Assembly: GCA_943735955.1 (NCBI GenBank)
Contig: OX030960.1
Coordinates: 9,141,788-9,205,787, forward strand
Length of the DNA: 64,000 nucleotides
Reading direction: 5' to 3'
Source: Piscicola geometra
Taxonomy: Eukaryota; Annelida; Clitellata; Hirudinida; Piscicolidae
A program made the position numbers and the translations under genes. Of this stretch, positions 1 through 10,967 are shown piece by piece (positions within the stretch are counted from its first letter, which is position 1; each line of letters starts with the position of its first letter). The notes under the pieces are model-generated. The model worked only from the letters and a program-made list of their open reading frames with translations, did not search any database and had not been told where the DNA came from.

Positions 1-3000
1 CTATAAATATCAGTAGTATTCTAGTAAAAAAACAATTGTGTGTCTGAGAGAAATGTAAATGTTTTGTGAGTTATTTTTCCGATCAATTGGCTTCTTCTCT
101 TATCTTGAGTTGATCTGCACAATTGCACTAATTCGACGCATCTTCCGAGTTTCTACACGAACTCATACCCTCTACTTCCATTCACTTCCACACCCATTCA
201 CTCTCTATCTCATTCTTTCTAAATAAATTCACCCATCCATCCTCCTCCTTTTCCATCCCTCACGAATCTTTCCATGCATCTTCAAGTCAACTTCATTTGC
301 CACTTCGTTTGTTTTATTGCCATGTAAGTGTCGCGTCGATAAATCTTGCCAATAATTGAAACTCTTCAAACTTTTCCAGCGTCCAAATTCCTCGCTACAT
401 TCCTACTTGCTTCAATTACGTACCTACCTAATTCAATTACACCAATCTCTTAGAGAATTCCATTGCACACAGCCAATGCAACATTCCACCGTATTATCAT
501 ACAAAACGGGGGTGTTTCCAAACTCAGAAACTACTTTATAAAATCTTTTTTAAACAAATTAAATTCAAAAGTAGAACGCCAAACTTTGAGGATAGACTGC
601 CCTTTCCGCACCAAACACTTCTTCGTGCCATACTCATGACTTTAAGAACAGAATGTGATTGTAAATATGGAAGAGTGTGTTCCAAAAGCATTTGAATTAT
701 TTACCCGCCTTCAAGAGAGCACTTTTACATTATTTCCCCCATCTATTCACATTATGCTTGCTGGTAAACTTCTTTTTTCATGATTTAACGTGACTTCGCA
801 AGGAGCGAGACTTGATAGAATTGTCTGTCGCATAAATAAATAATGACTCTTCAACCCAACCACACCACCTACATCGTCACCAATACAATGGCGTGAAGTC
901 GTAGTTGAAGCTGAACTAATTTTATTTATAACGTGCGCAGAAAGGTTTTACTTTTACGTATAAATTTACTTTTGAAAAGATGTTTTCATGGAAAGAATGT
1001 ATTTAAACTTGTCGTTTAATAAAAGCAGTGGAAAAAGAAAAGATGAAGATTTAAGACATCACATACATTTTGATCAATTAAAAACTTTTTAGTATGAAAC
1101 AGGTTGAGCTGTTAAGATGTTAGTATTTATAAATATTTGACCAGTACTACAATTTTCCTAATCCAGTGCATATTTTTCTACTGTAAAATATTTATTTGTA
1201 AAAATATTTTGAATTGCTTTTTTCATTCAAACCATCTTGGCACTGGCACTGCAGCGAGTTGTGATGGCAGGGCCCTACTTGCAAGCATCAGCACCACATC
1301 ACACCTGTTCCACCACAAGCTTTTCCTTTATTGTTTTCATCATTCAACAATTCCTTGCACTTTTACTCCATTGCCATGCTTTGGAGTCTCGAATCATCAA
1401 ACGTTCACTTCCTTCGAAGTCCATTTGGAAACCTTGGTACTAAATCAACTTTTGAGTCTTTCCCACTCCAGTAATTAATCACTGACGCAGAGTTGCCAGC
1501 ACTTTGCGAGCCTACAAGGGCATAACTAATCCTCCACATTTCAGCCTTTTAAATCAATTTAAAGCTTTTAATTTATATATGAAAATAAATCAAAGCAAAT
1601 TCTTTTAAGAAAATCTATCGTTCCTTTCGCTCACAAAATGGCCATATAATCCATTCCTGAGTCTAAGCGATGACGGTGCTGAGACAAAATTAATTTTCCA
1701 GCCATCAATTTTCTCTCTCCAACACACTTGCCTCAATCGCTCCAACAGCATCCTTCTCAGTCTACTTTTAGTGGCACTCTTTTCTCACATTTCAGACGCC
1801 TTCCCAACGGAACTTCTCTAGTTGATCTTACGACAGTTCCATTCCCTGAAGACATTCTATAGCGCTTTGTTTATAGCGTGCTTTTTATCTGCGAATTTCG
1901 CTGTTTTTACTAAAAAATACTTTGATTAAAAACGTTTTTTGTGCTTCAAGAAGCGTTGTTTTATTGGCATGTTCTTCTCTATCGATCCATTCTTTCACAC
2001 TAACGTCTCCATAAAATTCTCACCGAATTCGCCTCTTGCATATACAAGGCACAAAAGCTCAAATGGAGGCAAAACAGACAACGAAGGAGTATTGCAAACT
2101 TCATTAAACGCCTGTGTTACCACTCATCCATGTGTACTTCTGACCACGATCATCCTTGTCAACAGCTTGCATGTGCTATCAGAATTGTATTCTTCGTTTG
2201 CAGAGTTGTCTTTGTCTGCTTGATTGACTAAGTTTGCTCGTCTGAGGATGTTCTCAAGTGTGTAGATGCATGGTTGAGCACAAGGAAGAGGCGTGAGGGC
2301 CGAGGAGGAGCCACTGTGGCCCTGAGACATGCAAATGCACCGTATGACTTATGTCCAAGTAGAGTGCCATTCATCATGGCCGAGACGGGCATGTCACTGC
2401 ATAAGATGCATCGCTTGAAAGAATAAATAAACTGCGAATGCAAATATCGGAGCGTTGATGAGAGCAGGAATATTCATGAATGAATAGGAAGTAGATGTCC
2501 TCCCCCAGGCCACATTATCATTGGAAAGATAACTTATGAGATCACCTTTCACTCGGGCCGAAGCAGGCTCTAAGGCTTGATATCAAGATCTTTGAGTTTT
2601 ATCAACTAAATTTTAGTTTTTATTAAACAACTTTTAAGCTACAATATTTTTTCTCACTAATGTTCTTTTAAGGATGTGACGTTAATACGAAATATTCCAA
2701 ATTTATTCTTGAGAATTGTTTTGCAACGATTACAAAATTCAGTCTGGAAACGAAGCACAATGTAGAGAGAATAGCGTGAAGGAAATGATGACGAGGTGAA
2801 TATAAAGGTAGAGTGAGAAGAGGACAGGAAAGAAAGGGTATGAAGAGAATGACAAAATGCACAAGTATTTTAATGAAGCAAAGCTAAAAGAAACTAAGAT
2901 TCGCTGTTTGTTGGATGGATTCAATCGGTAATTTGGTGAATCGTTAAGAACAAAAACGTGATCCATTTGGAGCAAAAATGAGAGATAACGTCCATCATAA

Positions 3001-3943
3001 GAAGGTCTTTACGGAACCCATTAAAAGAAAGTTAATTTTATTTTTCTACTTTGTAGATAAAATGGGTGAAAATGTAATATAATAATCAAAATTTAAATAT
3101 AGATAAAAATTTAAAGTGATTAAATACCAAGTTTATTTATGCGAAACCTAAAGATTTTTGAAAAAAATAGAAAGCAATAGAAAAGGCAGTATTAGTAGGG
3201 CTTTAAGAAAGTTTCGGTAATAAAAAAACGCAACGAACGATTTAAGTGCGTATAAATAAGGCACGGTGGAAGAAAACAATAAAGTGGAAGTCCTTATTTG
3301 AAGGCATTCGATTAGGCTCTCATTAGGCTAGTGAATAAAGTTTCAAGAAGGAAGAAAAGTACCCAGCTTAACTGCACCCGTCTAAGTCCAGTCCCTTTGG
3401 CTCTTGAATTTGAGGAAAGAGCGCTATAGAAATTTATTTGATTGATTGACTGATTTGATTGAGCTAATTGTCTTTCAGAACAAAAAAGCAGCCAGTGAAA
3501 GGCATGGAGCAGAAGATATGAAGCTCATGCCAATTGAACAGCTTGCAACCAGTTTAACCTCTTCTTCCTCGTTCAAATCAAGCCACACCCACTGCGTGAA
3601 AACTGCTTCAAGTCAATCAACGCTACTTTCAATTTCGTAGCCTTTTCTATAAGATCTGAAAAAGCTATGATTTTTTCGTTGCCCAATTTTTGTCTTTTGT
3701 GCCTAGAAGAATTAAAAAATATTAATCGTATTTAATTTACAAAATTTAGAAAGCTGGCGGTGAAATTATTTAGAAAAACCTGAAAAAGTTACAAAAACTT
3801 TTTTTTAAACTTTATTCAACAAGGGAATAATTGACTTAAGATAAATCTATATTGCATATAATTTTATATAACTTCTAATTTTCTTTTGTATTGTGCAATG
3901 TTAATTCGTTATAAATATAATCATAAGGAGAGATTCACTGTTT
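1..3943. other. AT-rich region without a recognisable gene
   Basis: Only short open frames occur here (longest about 113 codons), none with a recognisable motif, plausible exon chain or biased composition. No tandem repeat or RNA gene was seen before the tRNA at 3944. It may hold untranslated or regulatory sequence, but nothing specific can be supported. Confidence 0.5.
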
Positions 3944-4039
3944 GCCCCTGTGGCGCAATCGGTTAGCGCGCCGTACTTATAGGACAGTGCGTGTTGCTAA
4001 GAGATGCGGAGGTTGTGAGTTCGAACCTCACCAGGGGCA
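3944..4039 (+). tRNA. tRNA-Ile (anticodon UAU) with intron
   Basis: A full cloverleaf can be folded. The acceptor stem GCCCCTG pairs with CAGGGGC and the discriminator base is A at 4039. The D-arm is GCGC-AATCGGTTA-GCGC, the anticodon stem CCGTA/TGCGG, and the T-arm GTTGTGAGTTCGAACCTCAC region contains the B box. The anticodon TAT lies at 3978-3980. A 22-nt intron (3982-4003) follows position 37, as is usual for animal tRNA-Ile(UAU) genes; the mature molecule is 74 nt before CCA addition. A run of six T at 4041-4046 is the expected RNA polymerase III terminator. Confidence 0.96.
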
Positions 4040-4040
4040 C

Positions 4041-4046
4041 TTTTTT
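4041..4046 (+). terminator. RNA polymerase III terminator of the tRNA gene
   Basis: Six consecutive T residues start two bases after the discriminator base of tRNA-Ile(UAU), the standard signal for Pol III release. Confidence 0.85.
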
Positions 4047-4240
4047 GTAACTTCAATATTTTTTAAGATTAGCACATAGGTAAAAATATTAGTTTATATA
4101 AAAGCCACTTCGTTTGTGCTTCCGCTATACAAATACCTTTTCTCTTCATTCAAAACATCAACTAATTTGAGATTAATTTGTGACATTTGAAACAGAAAAC
4201 ATCTTCAAATACATAATGGCCACACCACAACATTCATCGT

Positions 4241-6321
4241 CTATTTCTTGCTCTTGCACTCGTCATAGTCGCTTTGAGAGTCAGACGAAGACGACGACTT
4301 GCGTTTTCTCGAATCTGCACGACGGCCGTCATGGCAGCTGTCGCGTGGACTGCGCTCTCGTTTGCGCGTGTTTCTGCTCGAGTCTCGGTAGGCGTAGTAG
4401 CGACTGTTGTGGTAGTGGCGAGGTCTGTCGTACTCTCGTCTGCTCCGCTCCCTGCTCCTGTCGTACTCCCTCACCCTGCCTCGATCCCCTGACGCCCTGC
4501 CGCTGTTCGTCGCCGTCGAGTGGCGGTTGTCAGGGTGCTGCCTGTGTGGTTGGTGGATGCAGTGGTGGAAGTTTTTTGAAAGATAACCGTCTTAATAATG
4601 TATGGAACAAACTCAAGGGTTGATGGAGCAGTGACAGATGTTTCATAATCTCAATAATGTGGCAGCAAACTCAATGATGTGGCAACAAACTCAATAAACG
4701 ACCTCTCAGGATTCTCCTTCGATCTCGATTCGTCTTCTGAACTGCTGATGTCAGAGCTGTTCTTGCCCTTCTTGGGGCTTCTGGGAGGTGCTTGTGGGGG
4801 AGGCGCCCCTTGCATCATGCCTCCCCAGTGGCCAGGTGGCATGCCAGGGGGTGGTTGGAAGGGGGGAGGGGCACTGTACGGATTCTCAAATCTGAATTGT
4901 GGCCCAGGCATGCCCCTCCTATCCTTCTGCTGATTGGCTGAAGCTTGCATCAAGTTGGCCATCATTGGCTGACGGTAAAAAGTCTCAAACTGGCCGGGCA
5001 TTGGCGGCACTCCGTAGTGGTTGGGAGGCGCCACAAGGATCGTTTGAGCGCCCATCATGTCTGGCGAGTGGTGAAGATCGATTAATTATGCATGCATGCA
5101 TGCAAGATTGGAAGGATAATTATGTAGAAATTGAACGGGATGGAGAGGGACTTACTATGGTGTGGAAGAGACATGTTGTGGTTGATGGCGGAGGGAGGAG
5201 GGAGGGCGAAGTCAGGGGGAGGGATGTTGAGTGGGGGAGGTGGCATGTTCATGGAGATGGGAAGGACAGCTGCAGTGGACGACTGCACCGGATGTTGGTG
5301 GTTGCTAGGCGACTGCTGGAAGTGCATGTGGTTGGCCATCATGGGAGGCAGGTGAGTCATGCCGGAGCTGTTTGCGACTGGCATGTCAGATGCAAAATCA
5401 CTCCTTTGAGGCATCTTGCTGGGCCTGCGCGAGTCTCTGGAACTGCTGCCGATGACGTCGATCACTCCTTGACTCTTCAAGCCGCCTCCTCGATGCAGTG
5501 CACCACCCATGCCACTGAGGCGTCTGTTCGGCTGGCCCAGGTACACATCCGCATCCTCCTTTGAGATCTCGTCGTTGAAATCGCCATTCCCGAGGATCAG
5601 ACCCACCTTGCAGTTGTTCTCCAGCCGCAGCCTCCTCTGCTTCTCGCAGTACTTGGTCCACGTCTCCTCACTGAAGCCGTAGTTGAAGTAGTCCATTATG
5701 TCCGCTCCAGGCTTCCTCCAGGGCTTGTCCTCCAGCTTGATCGAGTCCAGGTCGTAGTCGAAGATCGGAACTCCATTTATGCTGCCCACTGAGTCCAAGT
5801 CAACCACCTTCAAATTGGGCTTCGTAGCACTGCCTCCTTGGTTTGGCAGCTGGTTCTGAGACCCTTGTCTCTGATATGGCGCCTTGAACTTCTGAGGCCT
5901 CAAGATTTTAAAGTGATAATTTAATAAAAGTATTTTGATAAAAAAAAGACCCAATTCGAAATATGACTCACTCAAAAGCCTGGTTTTTGATGTCTCCTAT
6001 GGTAACCTGGATACCATCATCATCGTCATCATCATCATCATTCTCAGAATCAAAAGCTTTTTTAGATTTTTCTTCTGGTTCGGAGGTAATTTCCTCTTTT
6101 GGAGTGTTATCGCCTCCTTCTTCTTCTTTGATTTTGTCAGCAAGATTATCTGCATTTACTTCCACCTTGGTATCCTTTGCAGCATCATTCATATTATCAC
6201 TACTTTGAACTTTTGAGATTTCTTTTGCACCTTCTTCGGACTTCATTTCAGTTGCTCCATCTGCACACTCTTTGCTTTTTGTATCAATCTCTTCATATTT
6301 TTGAATCACTTCTGTTTCCAT
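4241..6321 (-). CDS. FIP1L1: FIP1 homologue, subunit of the mRNA cleavage and polyadenylation specificity factor
   Basis: FIP1 bridges poly(A) polymerase and CPSF in nuclear 3'-end formation. Exons 5'->3': 6321-5972, 5898-5156, 5060-4703, 4541-4241; phases agree at every junction and the product is 583 residues (human FIP1L1 about 594). Residues about 1-105 are acidic and end in a DDDDDDDDG run followed by IQVTIGDI, the known start of the conserved core. The Fip1 motif lies at about 165-205, with [10 protein letters not shown] at 174-183 and DYFNYGF at 186-192. A Pro/Met-rich middle follows, and the C-terminus is RE/RD/RS-rich (exon 4), as in animal FIP1. The start was chosen at the METEVIQ methionine (6321); an upstream in-frame ATG at 6372 would add a hydrophobic stretch not typical of the family. 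The junction of exons 3 and 4 uses a weak donor (gtcgtt) but restores the Arg-rich frame. Family sure, exon 4 border slightly less so. Confidence 0.93.
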
Positions 6322-7595
6322 TATGTTAATATAAATACTAAAATGAGTCAATATAAAAATCACAAATTTCAAATTTCAACAAGTTTTGACTTGATATAGA
6401 CTAAATTTATGTCAAAGGCCTCAAACAAAACCGACATTTGTTTTATTTTACTAAAAGTGAATAAAGTTAAGACCTACTTTTGTATTCAAAATTTAAACAA
6501 AACTAAAAGTTTGAAAAAATCAGTTTTTCAATGTTCTATTATTTTTTATTTTGAAAAAAATTAAGATCATTTCTTATTAATTTTTCTCAGGTTTCAATAC
6601 AATTATCTACCCATAGATATTATATCATTCTAACAGGCCCAGTCTTATTTCATAGACATTCAAGTCCAGTATTCGGCAAACCCATCTTTAGAGTTATTTG
6701 TTAAATAAAGCCATAGGCTACCTTCCCCCTTTGGTCTTCATCTACTCAGCATATCGAACCAGCTTTAATACTCGTTTTGATAGAAATAATTTTACATCAA
6801 TAAAAATTAAACATTATAAAATAGCTTATTTTGATTAGTTTTAATCAATATAAACAGTTTTTCAATTGGTCATATGAAAATCATATCAAGATTAGGACTT
6901 TAATGTATTTGTTCTCGATAAAAATTAGGTTTTTTCTGAAACAACTTTTGTTTACACTTCCAAATGTTTCAATTGAAGATAAACTTCAAATGTAATAATA
7001 GATGAATAATAATGTTAGACACTTATGTCTAGATACCATCTCTACATCCCCATACCAACTCATACATCAATCGATAATGCCTGAAATACAAGAAAATGTA
7101 TGCATAAAATGCTTTAAATATCTATTACTTTCCTAATTATTTAAAATATATATATATTAGTTTTCTATTTATTTTAAAAATATGATTTAGTTGAGTTATT
7201 CTCTCTTATTCAAGTATTTGTCAGCCAAGCAAGCCTAATGAGGCAACATATGTTTCATAAAAAATGACTAGCGTTTACCTCCACGACACGGTAACCTCAT
7301 GTATTAATGTTCATCATTACACAAGCTATACTCACACACATATAGTTGATGAAAACTTGCTTTTTGCGATTGTATCTAAGTAGATTCAATGAATTAGATT
7401 CAGCAGAGAGGGTTCTATGGATGAAGATTTTATAAAGTGTTACTTATTAACTTCATTTCAAATACAATTTACATCTTTTGTACAAAACGTAGTTTTGATA
7501 AGTTAGTTTTCTATTTAAAATGATTTCTGAATAATATATTTTGAAGTTAAATGTTTAAAAAAATGTTTGAAAAAATTGTAATTTCGTAATGCATA
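6322..7595. other. Intergenic region between divergent genes
   Basis: The sequence is very AT-rich, with no open frame of note. It separates the start of FIP1 (minus strand) from the start of the unrecognised gene at 7596 (plus strand), so it must carry both promoters. No specific element can be defended. Confidence 0.5.
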
Positions 7596-9438
7596 ATGGA
7601 GAAGAAAGTGGATAACAAGCCGGTCTTTCCAGTGTTTGGAACTTGGAGACTGAAACCCACGAGAAGCATCGAAGCAGCAAGAGGAGCTCTGAGAAGAGAT
7701 TTGGACGCAGTAAAAGTATTAGCTGATGCTTTCAGCCAGGAAACTGAAGACGAGGAGTTGGTGCTGAATATGTGTGAAACAGACAACTTTTTCCATCGGC
7801 ATTACTGCTCAAGCAAGTTAAACCCTGAATACAACAGTGATAATGAAGAATCGAGGGAGCATCAACAGCCACAAACACCAAATGAAGGCGTACACAGCAC
7901 TTGGAAGAAACTGCCACATGCTTCCACTGCTGATGCTTTGAATCAAACAAGTGACGTGCCAGCCTTCCAGACTTATAACCCACAAAGTCATTCAATCGTT
8001 TCAGAAACTGACTCCAATGGAATTTGTAGTATTAGAGCAGGATTTGTGAAGAACTTGAAGAATCTTTTTGAAGTAAATAATTTAAAGAACGAAAGCAAGA
8101 GATCTGTTCAAACAACACCCAAGTCGCCTGCAACGTTTGCAAATGACAAAAGACATTTGTCTGAAAAACCAAAAGCAGTTATAAAACCATTCCCAAGAGA
8201 TTCTATGGTGGAAATAGAATCAAGATCATTATCATCCGAAAAGGAATCATTATCATCATCACCAGCTACGTCCCCATCATATCAAACATCGAAAACAATA
8301 CTCCTATCATCCACACCTGACTCCCTCATTTCAGTAACAGCTTTGAAAGCAACAACAACAACAGCAACAACAACAACAACAATGTCGATAAACTCATTAA
8401 CAACACAAATAGAACATCCAAACACTAGTCGATTTTCAACACAAGCAGCCACATCATCCACTACAACCTCAACTACATCAACAAAAACCTCAACAACAAC
8501 CTCAACAACAACCTCAACAACAACCTCAACAACAACCTCAACAACAACCTCAACAACTTCTTCAACAACAACCTCAACAACTTCTTCAACAACAACCTTA
8601 ACTCTCTCAAAAGCTTCTACTGACCTTTCGACTCCCTCTCACACTCTCAGATCAAGCAAAATATTCAAACGACGCAAAAAATTGGTTTCTAGAGCGGCCG
8701 AAGTGGGTATGAAAAAGATATTGCTTAATCAATCAAAGCTATCTATATAGCAGTTTTTATATAATTGCTATTGATTTATATTGAAAAAAATTGTAATTGT
8801 TATATATTTTTCTTCAATTAATAATTAACTAAAATTTTCTACCTCTCACAGCCTCATCTTTTCGTTCACAGTCTGCAAACTCCACGCATGAAACTCCTTT
8901 GTCACCTTTTGCAAAGAGCCAGATTGCAGCCTCGACCAACCATTCTGGTGGAGTTGTGCATGCCATAAAGATTGACAAGAAGGAGAGGGATATAAGAATT
9001 CCAGAGACGAGAAATACTGGGGATTCTGAAGATTACGAAGAGACCGATTCTTGTGGTTTTGAAAAGGGTAGACGTGAAAGCACGCCTGTAACCGGAAGTA
9101 TCGTCGAAAAATATGTCGACGTTTTGGTGGATGGCAAGGTGGTCGAAGTGGTTAATACGATTTGCTGTCGCAAAGTGACGGAGAAGGTCAATGTTGGAGG
9201 CCAGTGTGGGAGCTTTTTGAAGGAAGAGGAAGTGGTGTTGACGAAAACTACCACGATTGATATGTCGTTTTGTGATGTGAGAAAAGGCATCTTGGAAGAT
9301 TTCAAAGCCACTTTTAAGAAAGATTCAAATGTTAATAGTTCAAAAGATGATTCAGAAAATAAATGGATCAAAATGAAAACAGACTCAAGTCAAAAAGAAT
9401 GGCTGCTTGCAAAGCTGGGCTTTCTAGTTGATTATTAG
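7596..9438 (+). CDS. Unrecognised Thr/Ser-rich protein, two exons
   Basis: Exons 7596-8706 and 8852-9438 join in phase (donor GTATGA, acceptor CTCTCACAG) to give 565 residues. I do not recognise the family. The N-terminus (about 1-75) looks folded and contains GTWRLKP and a helical, charged stretch. Residues about 200-345 are low complexity: Ser runs, then a Thr/Ser region whose core is a 15-nt CAACAACCTCAACAA-type repeat (8463-8602) encoding STTT/TSTT units. The C-terminal part (about 420-540) again looks structured, with alternating hydrophobics in VEKYVDVLVDGKVVEVVNT and a pair of Cys (ICCRK). No signal peptide or membrane helix was seen. The two conserved-looking ends flanking a mucin-like linker suggest a real gene, but it could be lineage-specific. 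Convergent with TXNDC17. Confidence 0.7.
8463..8602 (+). repeat. Coding CAACAAC-CTCAACAA repeat (poly-Thr/Ser)
   Basis: A tandem array of a 15-nt unit, interrupted by two CTTCTT variants, lies inside exon 1 of the unrecognised gene and encodes Thr-rich units with Ser spacers. Because the unit is a multiple of three, gain or loss of copies keeps the frame. Confidence 0.85.
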
Positions 9439-9838
9439 AAAATGCTTCTTTAGGATAATTCTTTTATTCGGTAAAAGCTTGGATTATTAAATTTTATAAC
9501 ACGATTTTAGATATATAGATATTTTTATATTATATTTTTATTGAAGCTTCAATAATAAACAATACTGTTAACATCTGCTTGATTATTTATTGACAATCAA
9601 TCAAATGGTCAGTGAAGTGTTTATTTTAATCTTTTAAAGATCTTTTAACAATTGGAATTCTCCCTTATCAAACACAACAGATTATCCTTATCAGAAAACA
9701 ATTTACAGTAAACACAGCTAAATCAACTATTAATTGAACCAATCATTCTATAGAGATATTCAATAACTTCTGATCATCATTTGCAGCATCAGTATCATCA
9801 TCAGCACCATCATCATCATCATCATGAACTATAAACCC
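9439..9838. other. Short convergent intergenic region
   Basis: These 400 bases separate the stop codon of the unrecognised gene (plus) from that of TXNDC17 (minus) and should hold both 3' untranslated regions. ATCATC-type repeats occur near 9773-9826. Nothing else was seen. Confidence 0.5.
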
Positions 9839-10821
9839 TCAATCTTGCTCAATCACCATCTCCAGCAATTCTCTCTTGGCACACTGCATTCCTACTGCTC
9901 TCTTCTCTCTCTGGGAATTTTAATTTTATTTAAAAGTGAAATGTAGATTAATTTTTTTATGGTTTTAGGTAAAATGAGACTTTTTATTATTTAAAAATCT
10001 ATAAATGTTGTATCAACCTACCTGGTTCCAGTCCATGAAAGTAGGGATTTCATTAACTTTGAGAATTTTTCGATATTCATTGTTTGGGTTCTTCCATGTG
10101 GGCCTGTCACCCACCTCGCAGATGATCACGTTCAGCTCTTTATTGTTCTCTAAAAGTTCGTTCAATGCAGGAAGAGCTGTTTTGATGGTGCAATTTACAA
10201 GTTAGTCTTTAAAAAATAAAATTGCTTATAAATTTCATTATTCTCAGAAAGTTTCAAAGTATGAATTGTTCATAATGTGATACCATTCTCACAGTCAGGA
10301 CACCAACTAATTCCATGTATTTTATTGCCAGTGAAGTAAACGAAGACATTATTAGACTTAAGCTCAGCTACTTTATCGTTGAGACTTTTGAAGTCTTTAA
10401 CAGTTTCGAGAACCATGTCGACAATGTATTCACCGAGTCATAAGACTGCTTAAGCCTTTTAAACTACCCAGCTAGCGTCCTCATATAAAGTTTTTCATAT
10501 GATTGCATGCAATAAGAAGTTGATAAGCTAAAAGTGAAGAGGGTTAAAAGCGTAAGAGATGAATCCTATATAAGTCACTAAATAGCTTTTAAAGCCCTTT
10601 ATATCTAGTTTATTATAAACTTTGTACATATATAAATAAGAACTTATTCAAGATTTTTTATACAACTATTTAGATCAAAGGGTAGTACCATAAACACAGT
10701 AGGGACACCAATGGAGTCCTCTGACTCTGCTGCCGGTGAAATAAACGTAAATTCTTTCAAAGTTGAGCTTGTCGGTTTCTTCAATCAAAGCTTGGTAGCT
10801 TCGAACATACGTCGCAACCAT
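9839..10821 (-). CDS. TXNDC17: TXNDC17/TRP14 thioredoxin-related protein with two alternative first exons
   Basis: TXNDC17 (TRP14) is a cytosolic 14-kDa disulfide reductase served by thioredoxin reductase. The form starting at exon 1b uses 10416-10284, 10176-10022, 9910-9839 and gives 119 residues (human 123). It carries the family signature YFTG...SWCPDC (Cys39 and Cys42), then ICEVGDRP-WKNPNNEYRK and ILKVNEIPTF, matching the TRP14-specific insert and cis-Pro loop. A second first exon, 1a, lies upstream at 10821-10689. It has its own ATG (an in-frame ATG also lies at 10830), the same 133-nt length and the same phase-1 donor, and reads HWCPYC at the active site. Either exon can join exon 2 in frame. 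Exon 1a is too diverged to be a recent copy. Only 147 bases separate exon 1a from the stop of RBMX2 upstream on the same strand. Confidence 0.93.
10689..10821 (-). other. TXNDC17: Alternative first exon (1a) of TXNDC17
   Basis: This exon encodes 44 codons plus one base, aligned without gaps to exon 1b: both have YFTG at residues 27-30, Gly35, Trp38, Cys39, Pro40 and Cys42. It differs at the resolving position between the cysteines, with Tyr41 in place of the Asp that is invariant in TRP14, and at nearly all surface positions. The open frame, intact donor (GTACTA) and preserved active-site cysteines argue against a dead copy. Confidence 0.85.
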
Positions 10822-10967
10822 GATCAGCATTCGATTTAGAGCATTTTTGAGTTTTTATTGCTATTCTTTTTGATCATTCATTTTTTTAAAAACTCCTACA
10901 ACGTAGAAATGAAAAGAAAACTTAAATTTGTAATAATAATCATATACATATATAGTAATAATTGCAT

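Noticed and set aside
1137..1478. A 113-residue frame as a gene in the left region
   Set aside because: No domain, no partner exon and AT-driven composition; overlapping frames are equally long.
4899..5564. A 221-residue plus-strand frame
   Set aside because: It lies antisense to FIP1 exons 2 and 3, which have clear homology; it is a shadow frame.
10689..10821. Exon 1a as a separate, truncated TXNDC17 pseudogene
   Set aside because: The frame, length, start codon, donor phase and both cysteines are intact, which fits an alternative first exon better than decay; it remains a possibility if no transcript uses it.
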